Below the pieces are notes generated by a model. It worked only from the letters and a program-made list of their open reading frames with translations. It was not told the DNA's origin and did no database searches. A DNA stretch of 61,800 nt, taken from an uncultured Gammaproteobacteria bacterium. GTDB lineage: Bacteria > Pseudomonadota > Gammaproteobacteria > JAADHQ01. This document shows positions 1 through 10,200 of this stretch, piece by piece. The translations under genes were made by a program, and so were the position numbers. Positions within the stretch are counted from its first letter, which is position 1; every line of letters begins with the position of its first letter. Location: NCBI GenBank assembly GCA_947258655.1, contig CAMYJD010000010.1:1-61800 (forward strand), in the 5' to 3' direction.

Positions 1-1079
1 GGCCTCACCAGGGTGTGCAGGATGTATTTGAAACGGTCAGTATTACTGTCACAGATTGACAGAATGAATGGTTGTATTCTTAGACACTGCAGGTAAGTTC
101 TGGCTGGTATCTCATCTCTCAGGCATAGGTCTAGCGCTTTGCGCCCAAGGGTGGCTATATCCGGGCTTTTAGCATCATCCAGGATGCTGTCCGGTACAGG
201 TGTCCGCAATAGCTCATGTGCTATCAGTAACGCCAGGTACAACATGCGTTGGCAGTGGCTGGACGCTGATTGTTGTATCAATGCCTCCCAGTCGATGTCC
301 GTTGTGCGTACAAGCCGATCAATGTCGCAAATCCACACAAGTTTACGCCACAAGTCCTTGTTAATATGCATGCATAGCAGCAACAGCATATCCTGTGGAG
401 AAATATATTCTATATCGCTCCCAGTCAGGGAGCTGTGCCAGGTACGCTTGAACAGTCCTTCCGGTTTCAGTTCGAAGGGAAAGCGCCGGGTGGAAAGTGC
501 CCAGTGCAGATCGATATATATCAATTGATCATCGCTGATAAATTCATGCTCATGGTCCATGTGGATAAATTCTCGTTCCCTGGCGGGAGACATGAGAGGG
601 ATCGTTCTGTTATAAGCCTGATTTATCAGCAATTCACAAGCCTGTTGTACATCTTCCGCAGCGATCAGGATATCCAGGTCTCCGAACTGGCGTAAGCCAA
701 GATGCCCATATATGGATACTGTTAATGTTGGTCCTTTATATGCGAGTGCTGTAATGCCATGAGACTTGAACAGATCCAGGATTCTGTTGAGTTCTTGTGC
801 GAGCATGCGATTTCTCAATTCGTTGGCTCGATACATATCATGTAGTTTGTCTAGAATGCCTTCAGGGATATCGGTGCTGTGAAATCGGCGTAGATATTCG
901 TATAACAATGGTGTGAGTCCATGGTTTTCTGACATATCGAGCAGGTGGTCCCAGTCGATATTGGTTTTGTCGCTGATACGACTGCATGTGCCAGCTTCAT
1001 CCTGGATCAGCATTGCATGTAAGAGTATGTCATGCTCGGGTTGTTGTATCGTGATCGATTTGTCAATGATGTCAGTCAT
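1..1079 (-). CDS. Nucleotidyltransferase family protein (PF14907-like), 3' end cut by window edge
   Basis: The minus strand is open from an ATG at 1079 to the window edge, about 359 codons with no stop. Around residues 114-139 the protein has YKGP followed by GLRQFGDLDILI, the G-x-D-x-D metal-binding signature of the uncharacterised nucleotidyltransferase family (NTP_transf_5). The surrounding sequence is rich in polar helices, with no signal peptide or membrane span. Members of this family are often found in exopolysaccharide or exosortase loci of proteobacteria, but the neighbours beyond the left edge are not visible, so no substrate can be named. A promoter should lie in the 355 bases between it and xthA. 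The family call is good; the function is open. Confidence 0.8.
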   Translation of the reverse strand, partial: MTDIIDKSITIQQPEHDILLHAMLIQDEAGTCSRISDKTNIDWDHLLDMSENHGLTPLLYEYLRRFHSTDIPEGILDKLHDMYRANELRNRMLAQELNRILDLFKSHGITALAYKGPTLTVSIYGHLGLRQFGDLDILIAAEDVQQACELLINQAYNRTIPLMSPAREREFIHMDHEHEFISDDQLIYIDLHWALSTRRFPFELKPEGLFKRTWHSSLTGSDIEYISPQDMLLLLCMHINKDLWRKLVWICDIDRLVRTTDIDWEALIQQSASSHCQRMLYLALLIAHELLRTPVPDSILDDAKSPDIATLGRKALDLCLRDEIPARTYLQCLRIQPFILSICDSNTDRFKYILHTLVR

Positions 1080-1434
1080 GGAGTTAATCTATGCGGAATG
1101 TCTGTTTTTTTACTGCTAAATATTGCTTGAGATATAAAAGCATCAGAAGGCTTAAATTGTCTGGCAAACTGGAAAACAGTGCCATTGTCGATGGATTATC
1201 TTTTTATCGGCAAGGTGCTTGGGGGCTATAGGATATGCCAGTTGAATGTCGGATATGCTTTTCATGTATGTGCATAAGTTGAGTATTCCCGGAAATCGGC
1301 ACATTTTTTTCATGCGCATGCGCGCACCATGCTTGTTATATTGGTTTTAAGCGGATTGTGCGTGACGTAAATCGCCGCCCTGTAGCATGAATGTTGCATG
1401 GTAATGAAGCAATACTCCGACCGGCAAGCCCATT
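1080..1434. other. Intergenic region without a recognisable gene
   Basis: This 355-base gap separates xthA from the nucleotidyltransferase, both read leftward. It is AT-rich with scattered purine/pyrimidine runs. I found no credible open frame, tRNA or strong hairpin terminator. It presumably holds the promoter of the nucleotidyltransferase, but no convincing -35/-10 or -24/-12 pair was found. Confidence 0.5.
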
Positions 1435-2214
1435 TCAGGGATCTGTCTCGTAATCATATTCAATCGTCAGCGGCGCATGATCAGAGAAACGTTTGTTTTT
1501 ATATATTGATGCCTTGCTGATCCTGTCCTTGAGTCCTGGTGTGACGATCTGATAATCGATGCGCCAGCCAACGTTCTTGTCCCATGCCTGACCGCGGTTT
1601 GACCACCAGGTATACTGCTCGGCCTGTTGATTGACGACGCGAAACGCATCGACGAAACCGATAGGGCCGAAGACCTCGTCGAGCCAGGCGTGTTCCTCGG
1701 GGGTGCAGCCCGAGTTTTTCTGGTTGCTTTTCCAGTTTTTAATATCGATCTCTTTATGCACGGTATTCAGGTCGCCGCAAATGATGAACTCCCTTTTTTG
1801 TTTGCGCATTTTTCTGAGTTCCGATGCGAAGCGCCGCATGAAATCGAGTTTGTTGGTGTGACGCTCTTCACTCGATGATCCAGAGGGCAGGTACAGAGAG
1901 GCCACGCTCAGTTTGCCAAAATCGGCCTGGATATAGCGGCCTTCTGTATCACAATGATCCCAGCCCAGGCCAAAATTGATGCGCTCGGGCTCTTGGCGAC
2001 AATACAATGCCGTACCACTGTAGCCTTTTTTCTCGGCATCATGGAAATAGACGTGGTAGCCCTTGGGGTGAAAGATCTTGTCAGTGAGCTGGTCTTCGTG
2101 AGCCTTGGTTTCCTGAATACAGATGACATCGGCCTGCTGGCGTTTCATCCACTCAAAGAACCCCTTTTTTGCTGCGGCACGAATGCCATTGAGGTTGGCG
2201 CTGATAATTTTCAT
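1435..2214 (-). CDS. xthA: Exodeoxyribonuclease III (Crc-type homologue with intact active site)
   Basis: Predicted 259-residue EEP-superfamily nuclease that removes nucleotides 3'-5' and cuts at abasic sites in base-excision repair. The catalytic signatures are all present: N7 in SANLNG, the metal-binding Glu in IQETKA (E35), GDLNTVH in the middle and SDHAPL near the C-terminus. Length and position next to pyrE match Pseudomonas crc, a catabolite regulator derived from the same fold, but Crc has lost these catalytic residues (from memory), so an active nuclease is the better call. The gene is divergent from pyrE across 223 bases containing pyrimidine-rich inverted repeats. The start ATG is the first residue of the conserved family N-terminus. 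Confidence 0.93.
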   Translation of the reverse strand: MKIISANLNGIRAAAKKGFFEWMKRQQADVICIQETKAHEDQLTDKIFHPKGYHVYFHDAEKKGYSGTALYCRQEPERINFGLGWDHCDTEGRYIQADFGKLSVASLYLPSGSSSEERHTNKLDFMRRFASELRKMRKQKREFIICGDLNTVHKEIDIKNWKSNQKNSGCTPEEHAWLDEVFGPIGFVDAFRVVNQQAEQYTWWSNRGQAWDKNVGWRIDYQIVTPGLKDRISKASIYKNKRFSDHAPLTIEYDYETDP

Positions 2215-2220
2215 GAAGGC

Positions 2221-2395
2221 AGGGTAAAGGGAAAAGATAAAAGTGTAAAGAGAAACACCTGCTCATCCTATTGCAATATAGCTGGCTGGTTAAGCGGGAA
2301 AGACTCAGTCAAGCGCTTTCTGATGATTTTCACCTTGTATCTTTACACTTTTACCTTTTCTCTGCCTTTACCCTTTTATCTTGTATCTGCCTTTA
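2221..2395. repeat. Purine/pyrimidine-rich imperfect inverted repeat between xthA and pyrE
   Basis: A purine block at 2221-2255 (runs of AAAGG, AAAAG and GTGTAAAG) is answered by a pyrimidine block at 2329-2395 with CTTTACACTTTTACC and CTTTACCCTTTTATC. The right block also repeats itself directly (TTGTATCTTTA and TTGTATCTGCCTTTA). The arms could pair as a long imperfect hairpin in the divergent promoter region. Such AAAGG-rich tracts may be dispersed elsewhere in the genome; I saw no second copy in this window. Confidence 0.5.
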
Positions 2396-2437
2396 GTATA
2401 TTATCGCTCCATTATTATCAGACCAGGGTGAGACAGC

Positions 2438-3079
2438 ATGCAGGACTACAAGCGGGATTTTCTCGAATTTGCTATTGATATTGGGGTGCTGCGTTTTGGT
2501 GAGTTTACGTTAAAGTCAGGGCGGGTTAGCCCGTATTTTTTCAATAGTGGTCTGTTTAATACTGGCGCCAGTCTGGCACGCCTGGGGCGCTATTACGCCG
2601 AAGCTATAATTGCCTCCGATATTGATTTCGACATGATCTTTGGTCCGGCCTACAAGGGTATCCCGTTGGCGGCCAGTACGGCGATTGCCCTGGCCGACCA
2701 TCATGGTCGCGATATTCCCTATGCCTTTAACCGCAAGGAGGCCAAGGAGCATGGTGAAGGTGGCAGTATTGTAGGCGCTCCATTGCAGGGCAAGGTCCTG
2801 GTCATCGATGATGTGATTACGGCGGGTACCGCGATCCGGGAATCGGTGGCGATACTGGATGCTGCCGACGCCGAACTCGCCGGTGTTGTTATTTCGCTGG
2901 ATCGCCAGGAAAAGGGGGCGGGGGATGTGTCGGCAATCCAGGAAGTCGAACAACAATACCGGATTTCGGTTGCAAATATCGTCAGTCTGGCCGATCTGCT
3001 TGATTATCTCGCCACCCTACCCGGGCAGCAACAGGCGTTGGAATCCATACATAAATACCGTGATAATTATGGGGTATAA
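2438..3079 (+). CDS. pyrE: Orotate phosphoribosyltransferase
   Basis: 213-residue enzyme that joins orotate and PRPP to give OMP in pyrimidine biosynthesis. The PRPP-binding loop [14 protein letters not shown] is intact, as is the FGPAYKGIP segment and the Lys/Glu-rich flexible loop around [11 protein letters not shown]. Length is the family norm. A GGTGAGA stretch lies ahead of the ATG. pyrE next to the crc/xthA homologue is a conserved gammaproteobacterial arrangement. The gene ends 26 bases before the convergent TauE-family gene, with no clear terminator between them. Confidence 0.96.
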   Translation: MQDYKRDFLEFAIDIGVLRFGEFTLKSGRVSPYFFNSGLFNTGASLARLGRYYAEAIIASDIDFDMIFGPAYKGIPLAASTAIALADHHGRDIPYAFNRKEAKEHGEGGSIVGAPLQGKVLVIDDVITAGTAIRESVAILDAADAELAGVVISLDRQEKGAGDVSAIQEVEQQYRISVANIVSLADLLDYLATLPGQQQALESIHKYRDNYGV

Positions 3080-3105
3080 ATGGCTTACTGGTCGCTTTTG
3101 TGCGC

Positions 3106-3873
3106 CTAGCCGATAATCAGCTTGATGCCGACCAAAAGGGTAATAATCTCAAAGGAGCGCTTGATCAGCCTATTGCCTTTTGTGATGGATAGGTGGGCAC
3201 CGATATAACCACCCAATAGGGAACCGAGCAATAAGGCCGGTAGCCAGTCCCACTGGATCGTACTCAGTATACCGAGTGTCAATGCGCCGGTGCCGTTCCA
3301 GAACAGACCGACCAGGACCAGGGTATAAGCGACGGCACGTTTATAATCCAGGCCAAACCAACGTACCAGCCATAGCGTAACAAACAGCCCGGTACCGGAA
3401 GTCAGGGAGCCATTAAGCACACCTATAAAGAACAGCGCCAGCGCGCCGATACAATAACCATAGAAATTACGATGATGGGGCAGGTAGTGTTGGCCGAGCT
3501 CCCGGTTCAGGCTGGAGTAGATACCCAGGCCCATAATGAGTATGCCCAGCGCAATCCTCGCATGTTGATCAGGGACTGTGAGAATGATGTTGGCGCCGAC
3601 AATGACGCCGGGTAGACCGGCAGACAGTATAAACAGTGTAAAACGGCGCTCCAGTGTATTTTCCCTGAGGTGGCGCAGGGTAGCGCCTACTCCCAGTGCC
3701 ACACTGGCGACCTTGTGGGTGGCCAGGGCAACACTGAAGGGCAGGCCAAGAAACAGTAATACAGGTAGCTGGATAAGGCCGGCGCCGCCACCTGAAAAGG
3801 CCGAGAAGATATTGGCGACCAGGGATATGAGGAATAAAAGCAGTTGTGAAGTATAGTCCATGTTATATTGCAT
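3106..3873 (-). CDS. Sulfite exporter TauE/SafE-family membrane protein
   Basis: 255 residues with about eight hydrophobic helices and the family N-terminus (FSGGGAGLIQLPVLLFLGLPFS), where Gly-rich loops and a conserved LP pair mark PF01925. Members export or import small organosulfur or sulfur oxyanions such as sulfite, taurine or sulfoacetate across the inner membrane; the substrate cannot be read from sequence. It sits alone between pyrE and a divergent DUF4124 gene, so the context adds little. In a likely sulfur oxidiser, sulfite export is reasonable but remains inference. Confidence 0.85.
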   Translation of the reverse strand: MQYNMDYTSQLLLFLISLVANIFSAFSGGGAGLIQLPVLLFLGLPFSVALATHKVASVALGVGATLRHLRENTLERRFTLFILSAGLPGVIVGANIILTVPDQHARIALGILIMGLGIYSSLNRELGQHYLPHHRNFYGYCIGALALFFIGVLNGSLTSGTGLFVTLWLVRWFGLDYKRAVAYTLVLVGLFWNGTGALTLGILSTIQWDWLPALLLGSLLGGYIGAHLSITKGNRLIKRSFEIITLLVGIKLIIG

Positions 3874-3904
3874 GCATTGTGAGATATAATTTTCAGCTGA
3901 TAAA

Positions 3905-4540
3905 ATGAATTATATGAGCCAGAGTTTGTCTGCTATGAGAGTGTTTGTATACATTTTTGTGTTTCTGCTGATCTTGCCTGGTATGGGGCAGGCGGCCCTG
4001 TACCGTTGGGTGGATTCCAATGGCAAGGTGCATTATGGTGACCATGTACCTCCCGAGTATGCCGCCCAGGAGAAGAAAAAGCTGGATGAATCCGGTCGGA
4101 CCATCGAGACAATCGAACGCAGCAAGACCCAGCAAGAACTGGAAGAGCTGAGGCAGCTGCAGAAAATGCGTGAAGAAAAGAGAAGGCAGGAAGCCTTGCG
4201 CCAGTCCCGGGATCGCATGCTGCTGCTGACCTATCAGAGCGTCGAAGAGATCGTAGCTGCTCGAAAAGCCAAGGTAGCGACTCTCGAAACCTCGATTCAG
4301 CACGCGCTTGGTAACCGTAAATCGCAGGTCGCCAGACTCCGGGAAGCACGTAACACTGCTGCAGACTATGAAAGGACATCACGGCCGATCCCGCAAAATG
4401 TGCTGGATCAGATAAAGGCCCTGAATGGGCAAATAGCCCAAACAGATAATTATATCGACAGAAAAAGGGATGAGCAGCAACAGATTCGTGATGAATTTGC
4501 CAGGTACATCAGCCGTTACAAGAAACTGACGGAAGAATAA
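3905..4540 (+). CDS. Exported DUF4124-domain protein with coiled-coil tail
   Basis: 211 residues. A hydrophobic signal segment (roughly residues 12-30, ending GMGQA) precedes the DUF4124 signature LYRWVDSNGKVHYGDHVP (about 32-50). The remainder is charged and helical with heptad-like Glu/Lys/Gln spacing, so probably coiled coil. Translation may instead begin at the second Met cluster (MRVF, residue 12), which gives a more usual signal peptide. DUF4124 proteins are common periplasmic proteins of unknown role in Gammaproteobacteria. The gene is divergent from the TauE-type gene (31 bases) and convergent with argB. Confidence 0.8.
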   Translation: MNYMSQSLSAMRVFVYIFVFLLILPGMGQAALYRWVDSNGKVHYGDHVPPEYAAQEKKKLDESGRTIETIERSKTQQELEELRQLQKMREEKRRQEALRQSRDRMLLLTYQSVEEIVAARKAKVATLETSIQHALGNRKSQVARLREARNTAADYERTSRPIPQNVLDQIKALNGQIAQTDNYIDRKRDEQQQIRDEFARYISRYKKLTEE

Positions 4541-4587
4541 TAAGCTGATGACATGCGCCATCAAAGCAGCGGACAATGCTGCCAGTA

Positions 4588-5499
<912 letters not shown>

Positions 5500-5621
5500 C
5501 TAGTTTTAATGTTTATATTATGAACTGTAATTGACTCCCGGAACAGCTCTGCCTGGAATCGGCAGGCAGGCACCGCGTGTTTTACGTTCACGTACTCGCA
5601 TACTGCAGTTGCAGACAGGCG

Positions 5622-8198
5622 CTAGAACGGCAGATCGAGATCAGGGGCAATCGATGATAGCTGTGAACGGATCATATCCTGGATTCTGCTCAATGCGGCC
5701 GCATCATTTGCCTCAAATCGCAGTACCAGAGAAGGTGTCGTATTTGAAGCGCGTACCAGCGCCCAGCCATCTTCGAATTCCAGCCGCATACCGTCGATAT
5801 CGATCAGGCGGGCCCCCGGGAAATGGGCGCTGGATTTGAGTTTCTCCATCAGCCTGAAGTGTTCCTCATCATGCATTTTGATACTGAGTTCAGGTGTGCT
5901 GACGCTCTCCGGAAGCGATGTAAACATTTTACTACTGCCTTCGCTCTCCGAAGATACAATTTCAAGCAGGCGCGCCCCGGCATACAGGGCGTCATCAAAT
6001 CCGAGCCAGCGCTCCTTGAAAAAGACATGACCGCTCATTTCACCGGCCAGTTGTGCGCCGCTCTCCTGCATTTTTGCCTTGATCAGAGAATGGCCGGATT
6101 TCCACATCAAGGGTTGCCCGCCGTGATCGGAAATAATTTTCTCAAGATGATTGGTGCATTTCACATCATAAATGATCTGTGCTCCAGGTTGTCTTGTTAG
6201 TACGTCAATCGCCATCAGCATTAGATAACGGTCGGGCCAGATGATCTTGCCTGCCGAGTCGATAACACCGAGACGATCGCCGTCGCCATCAAACGCGAGG
6301 CCAAGATCGGCACCCTGTTCAGTGACTGCTCGTGCCAGTGGCATCATGTTTTCAGGTTTGCTTGGGTCAGGATGGTGGTTGGGGAAATTACCGTCCACTT
6401 CACAAAACATGTCAATGACTTCGCAACCCAGGGCTCTGTACAGTTGCGGTGCAACTTCGCCAGCGACGCCATTGCCGCAATCGATGACAATTTTCAATGG
6501 GCGCTCAAGGCGAACATCGCTGGTGACCCGTTCGATATAACTGGGGACAACATCAAGGGTCTGCACGCTGCCTTCAGCATTCTGCACGCTGCCTTCAGCA
6601 TTGATCAGTCTGTTGCTTTCAATGCGTTCCTTAAGTGCCATGATGGCCTCCCCATGCAGGGTATCGCCACATAACATCATTTTCATGCCATTGTATTCGG
6701 GTGGATTATGGCTGCCGGTTAACATAATGCCGGAACCATTACCGAGGTAGTGACTGGCAAAATACAATACCGGGGTAGGTACTCTGCCAATATCGACGAC
6801 TTCCCTGCCCGATTGCTGCAGGCCGGCGATCAGTGCCTCGCTGAGTTCCGGGCCGGACAGGCGACCGTCACGGGCAACGACTATCTTGAGCTGGCCACGG
6901 TCCTGCGCCTCACTGCCAATAGCCTGTCCTATCTTGCGGGTGATCTCGGCTGTCAGGGTCTTGTTGACAATACCGCGTATATCATAGGCCTTGAATATGG
7001 ACGGGGTCACCTCGCCACTGTGGTCCTTGGCTGTAAGCTCGCGTACTTCGAGTGCATCGGTGCTGGCGCCGAAATTAAAGTCGGATGCCTCAGCGCTCGC
7101 CTCTGTTGCAAGGGCGCTCGGACTTGCCATCTCCTTGTTTTTCTCGCGCAGCCCTGTCATGTCGCCCGCAATCATGCGCAATTGCTCCATCGCACCCAGG
7201 CAATTTTTCAGAGAGATAGGATACTTGTTACTAATGCTGCCCTGCTGGATGTCCTTGACCAGTTTGATGACCATGACCTGGTCATTCAATAGTGCCTTGT
7301 TGGTCTTGCGGTACATTAGTAATAGTATCAGGCTGAAGATCAACCACACTGCGGCAACGACACCCCAGTAGAACAAGGCTTCATTATTGGCCACACCGCC
7401 AGCAGTAGAATCCGGCCAGTAATCTATTTTTAGCAATGTGTTTCTAATTGGTACTGAGACAAGTGCCTGGCCTGATTTACTGACATTGTCGCCACGGCTG
7501 GCTATCGTAATAGTTTGACCGCGACTATTGGTTTGCTGTAATTCCAATAGGCCATCAGAGGCCTTCATTTGTTTGAAGACCTGCTTTACTGTCTGCACAG
7601 GAAGTGTTAACAGCAGATTACCCAGGGTTACATTATTATTGCCGCGAATATTTCGTGCTATGTCTATATGCTGTTCGGGCTTGCCAAGCAGGTGGACCTC
7701 AACTATCGAGCTGTCACCCGAACGCGATTTGTGTAACAGGTCAAGGCATGAATAACTGATGGGCGGGTTTATGCTGTTATCCGGTTTATCAAACTCGGGT
7801 GGCAGAATGCGGATTCGCAGTGCGGCCGGAAACATGTACGCAAGCAGTGATTCTCGCTTGTGCAGTAATTCCTCGTCGTTGTTGCGCAAGGCATGCATAA
7901 GACCGGGCTCCTTGACGGTCAGGTCCATGACATCGATGTATTGTTTCATGATCTGTTCGATTTGCAGGGCATAGCTCTCGACAAGCAGGCGCTTGTTCTG
8001 GTCGATGTTGGTGGACATTTTACTCTGTAGCGTCTGATAGATGTAAAGCGAGCCTGTAAACAGCAGAACCGATAGCGTAATAAACAATGTCAAAAAAATG
8101 GTTTCGAGACTGGTCGTGCCCGTTTTAGGTTTTAGCGTGCCCTTGGCAATTTTTTTCTGCTTTTTGTTTTTACGACCGGACTTCGATGCTGACTTCAT
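5622..8198 (-). CDS. algC: Phosphomannomutase/phosphoglucomutase, long form with N-terminal membrane sensor-like region
   Basis: 858 residues. The C-terminal ~460 residues are a phosphohexomutase: KAYDIRGIV start, active-site serine loop TGSHNPPEYNG, metal loop AFDGDGDRLG, sugar-binding GEMSGHVF and a phosphate-binding RASNTTPSL near the end. It interconverts mannose/glucose 6- and 1-phosphates for surface polysaccharides. Ahead of it is a basic Lys-rich start, a membrane span (about residues 32-53), a ~220-residue extracytoplasmic domain and a second span (about 275-298), as in the long Pseudomonas AlgC reading. A 21-base tandem duplication (6561-6602) adds a second NAEGSVQ heptapeptide inside the catalytic part. 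It lies between dut and argB, and can supply sugar phosphates for the glycan locus at 50-61 kb. Confidence 0.93.
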   Translation of the reverse strand: MKSASKSGRKNKKQKKIAKGTLKPKTGTTSLETIFLTLFITLSVLLFTGSLYIYQTLQSKMSTNIDQNKRLLVESYALQIEQIMKQYIDVMDLTVKEPGLMHALRNNDEELLHKRESLLAYMFPAALRIRILPPEFDKPDNSINPPISYSCLDLLHKSRSGDSSIVEVHLLGKPEQHIDIARNIRGNNNVTLGNLLLTLPVQTVKQVFKQMKASDGLLELQQTNSRGQTITIASRGDNVSKSGQALVSVPIRNTLLKIDYWPDSTAGGVANNEALFYWGVVAAVWLIFSLILLLMYRKTNKALLNDQVMVIKLVKDIQQGSISNKYPISLKNCLGAMEQLRMIAGDMTGLREKNKEMASPSALATEASAEASDFNFGASTDALEVRELTAKDHSGEVTPSIFKAYDIRGIVNKTLTAEITRKIGQAIGSEAQDRGQLKIVVARDGRLSGPELSEALIAGLQQSGREVVDIGRVPTPVLYFASHYLGNGSGIMLTGSHNPPEYNGMKMMLCGDTLHGEAIMALKERIESNRLINAEGSVQNAEGSVQTLDVVPSYIERVTSDVRLERPLKIVIDCGNGVAGEVAPQLYRALGCEVIDMFCEVDGNFPNHHPDPSKPENMMPLARAVTEQGADLGLAFDGDGDRLGVIDSAGKIIWPDRYLMLMAIDVLTRQPGAQIIYDVKCTNHLEKIISDHGGQPLMWKSGHSLIKAKMQESGAQLAGEMSGHVFFKERWLGFDDALYAGARLLEIVSSESEGSSKMFTSLPESVSTPELSIKMHDEEHFRLMEKLKSSAHFPGARLIDIDGMRLEFEDGWALVRASNTTPSLVLRFEANDAAALSRIQDMIRSQLSSIAPDLDLPF
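6561..6602. repeat. Perfect 21-base tandem duplication inside algC
   Basis: 6561-6581 is repeated exactly at 6582-6602. The unit is a multiple of three, so the frame of algC is kept and the heptapeptide NAEGSVQ appears twice in a surface-loop position between two mutase domains. Perfect identity suggests a recent slippage event or a variable-number site. Confidence 0.9.
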
Positions 8199-8313
8199 GT
8201 TTTGATTTATCCTGATTCAGTAATCAATCTGTATGTTGCATTCTTGCAGTTTAGTGTAAATGCCTGGCTGGGTGAAATGATGGCGAGTAATCTCACTTGT
8301 CATCGCGTATGTA

Positions 8314-8769
8314 TTACCGTCGTCCAGTATGTCCGAATCCACCTGTGCCACGCTGTGATTCGGTAAACTCCTCAACCCGTTCAAAATGTGCGCGTACTAC
8401 AGGGACTATGACCATTTGCGCAATACGTTCGCCGATTTCAATTGTAAAAGACTCGTGACCGCGATTCCAGCAGGATACGAACAATTGCCCCTGGTAGTCG
8501 GAGTCAATGAGGCCGACCAGATTCCCGAGTACTATGCCGTGTTTATGGCCGAGGCCCGAGCGTGGCAATAGCATTGCACAAAGGGAAGGGTCTTCAATGT
8601 AGATAGATATACCGGTAGGAATCAAATGGGTCTCTCCGGCCTGTATCAGTAGCGGCTCATCCAGGCATGCGCGCAGATCCAGTCCGGCCGAACCATCAGT
8701 AGCGTAATCTGGTAGTGGGATGTCCCTGCCCAGTCTGTCATCCAGTATTTTCAGTTGTATCGATTGCAT
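8314..8769 (-). CDS. dut: dUTP diphosphatase
   Basis: 151-residue trimeric dUTPase that hydrolyses dUTP to dUMP, keeping uracil out of DNA and feeding dTMP synthesis. Motifs seen in order: [41 protein letters not shown] and the C-terminal arm [11 protein letters not shown]. The first codons overlap the end of coaBC by 32 bases, so the two are translationally linked. A 115-base gap follows before algC. Confidence 0.96.
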   Translation of the reverse strand: MQSIQLKILDDRLGRDIPLPDYATDGSAGLDLRACLDEPLLIQAGETHLIPTGISIYIEDPSLCAMLLPRSGLGHKHGIVLGNLVGLIDSDYQGQLFVSCWNRGHESFTIEIGERIAQMVIVPVVRAHFERVEEFTESQRGTGGFGHTGRR

Positions 8770-9955
8770 GAGCTCTCTCGGCGATTATAGTTATCAGTTT
8801 TCTGGCGAGTGTTTTTTTACTGTTCAGATCAAGATGAATATGACCATTTGGCCACAAAATATCAAGTTCATTTGTATCCTGGTCAAAACCGCGTGTCGGG
8901 CCTACCGGGTTGGCGACAATCATGTTGAGATTCTTGCGCTCCATCTTGCTGCGTGCATACTCAAGCAGTTTGTCTGTTTCGGCTGCGAAACCAACCGTAA
9001 ACGGGGCCTTTGCCAACGCCGCTACTGCAGCGAGGATATCATGGGTTTTGACCAGTTTAAGTTGCATTTCATCGGCTTGCTTCTTGATTTTGTTGACCGC
9101 CTGCAGTCCCGGACGATAGTCGGCAACAGCAGCGGTGGCGATAAAAATGTCACAGGCACCGGCATGCTTGAGGACTGCCTGCTGCATTTGACTGGCAGTC
9201 TCGACATCCACACGTGTTACCCGCTCAGGCGTGTCCAGTTGTACCGGACCTGCAATCAGGGTAACGTCGGCGCCGGCCTCTATAGCGGCCTCGGCTATCG
9301 CAAAACCCATTTTTCCTGAGCTGCGGTTGCTGATGTAACGGACAGGATCAATCGGCTCACGCGTCGGTCCGGCCGTGATCAGTACGTGTTGTCCGGACAT
9401 CAATCCACTCTGGAAAAGATTATTGCATATCTTTAGCAGTTGCTCGGGCTCGAGCATACGACCTGGACCGGTTTCTCCGCAGGCCTGCGAACCCTGTGCG
9501 GGTCCGAGGATGGACACTTCGCGTTGTTTGAGCGTGGCAATATTGGCCTGGGTAGCGGCATTGTCCCACATGGCCTGGTTCATGGCCGGGGCGATGGCGA
9601 GCTGGGTCTGACTGGCCAGACATATTGCGCTCAGCAGATCATTGGCATGACCGCCTGACAGGCGCGCAATAAAATCCGCACTCGCCGGTGCGATCAGGAT
9701 CAAATCGGCCCAGCGTGCCAGTTCAATATGTCCCATAGCCGCTTCGGCATCGGCGTCCATTAATTCCGTATGCACCGCCCTGCCAGACAAGGCCTGCAGC
9801 GTCAAAGGTGTAATAAATTCCATTGCCGAGCGGGTCATCACTACCCGGACATCTGCACCGGCATCACGCAGGCGTCGGGTTAGCTCGGCACTTTTATAGG
9901 CTGCGATACTGCCGCTGATGCCGACAATAATGCGCTTGTTATATAAGGTGTCCAT
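8738..9955 (-). CDS. coaBC: Bifunctional phosphopantothenoylcysteine decarboxylase/phosphopantothenate-cysteine ligase
   Basis: 405 residues for two steps of coenzyme A synthesis. The N-terminal flavin-dependent CoaC half has [11 protein letters not shown] and the FMN/active-site segments APAMNQAMW and [13 protein letters not shown]. The C-terminal CoaB half has [25 protein letters not shown] and GFAAETD. It is the first gene of the minus-strand group coaBC-dut-algC-argB and is divergent from radC across 245 bases, the order known from Pseudomonas. Confidence 0.96.
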   Translation of the reverse strand: MDTLYNKRIIVGISGSIAAYKSAELTRRLRDAGADVRVVMTRSAMEFITPLTLQALSGRAVHTELMDADAEAAMGHIELARWADLILIAPASADFIARLSGGHANDLLSAICLASQTQLAIAPAMNQAMWDNAATQANIATLKQREVSILGPAQGSQACGETGPGRMLEPEQLLKICNNLFQSGLMSGQHVLITAGPTREPIDPVRYISNRSSGKMGFAIAEAAIEAGADVTLIAGPVQLDTPERVTRVDVETASQMQQAVLKHAGACDIFIATAAVADYRPGLQAVNKIKKQADEMQLKLVKTHDILAAVAALAKAPFTVGFAAETDKLLEYARSKMERKNLNMIVANPVGPTRGFDQDTNELDILWPNGHIHLDLNSKKTLARKLITIIAERAHAIDTTENTG

Positions 9956-10091
9956 CGATGAAAGTGTAACATTACATGGGCGCTAACAGTAGTCGGCCAT
10001 TTGTCACAGCGGTAAGCGGATATTCATACGCGCGCCAGCCAGGCGTTTGCCGCATGGCAATATCGGTATGTGCTACCGAATAAACAAGTAT

Positions 10092-10119
10092 TTGATTATA
10101 AAGCGATATATGCTATAAA
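10092..10119 (+). promoter_or_regulatory. Candidate sigma-70 promoter of radC
   Basis: TTGATT at 10092-10097 and TATAAA at 10114-10119 are separated by 16 bases, a fair sigma-70 match, giving a leader of about 75 bases before the radC ATG. Spacing and position support it; no experimental support. Confidence 0.5.
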
Positions 10120-10200
10120 CTTGTGATCGAAGGCTTGCCGGGTGTGGATGCACAGGCGCAGGCACCAACAACAGATACGCGTACATGCTAAGGAGGGTAT

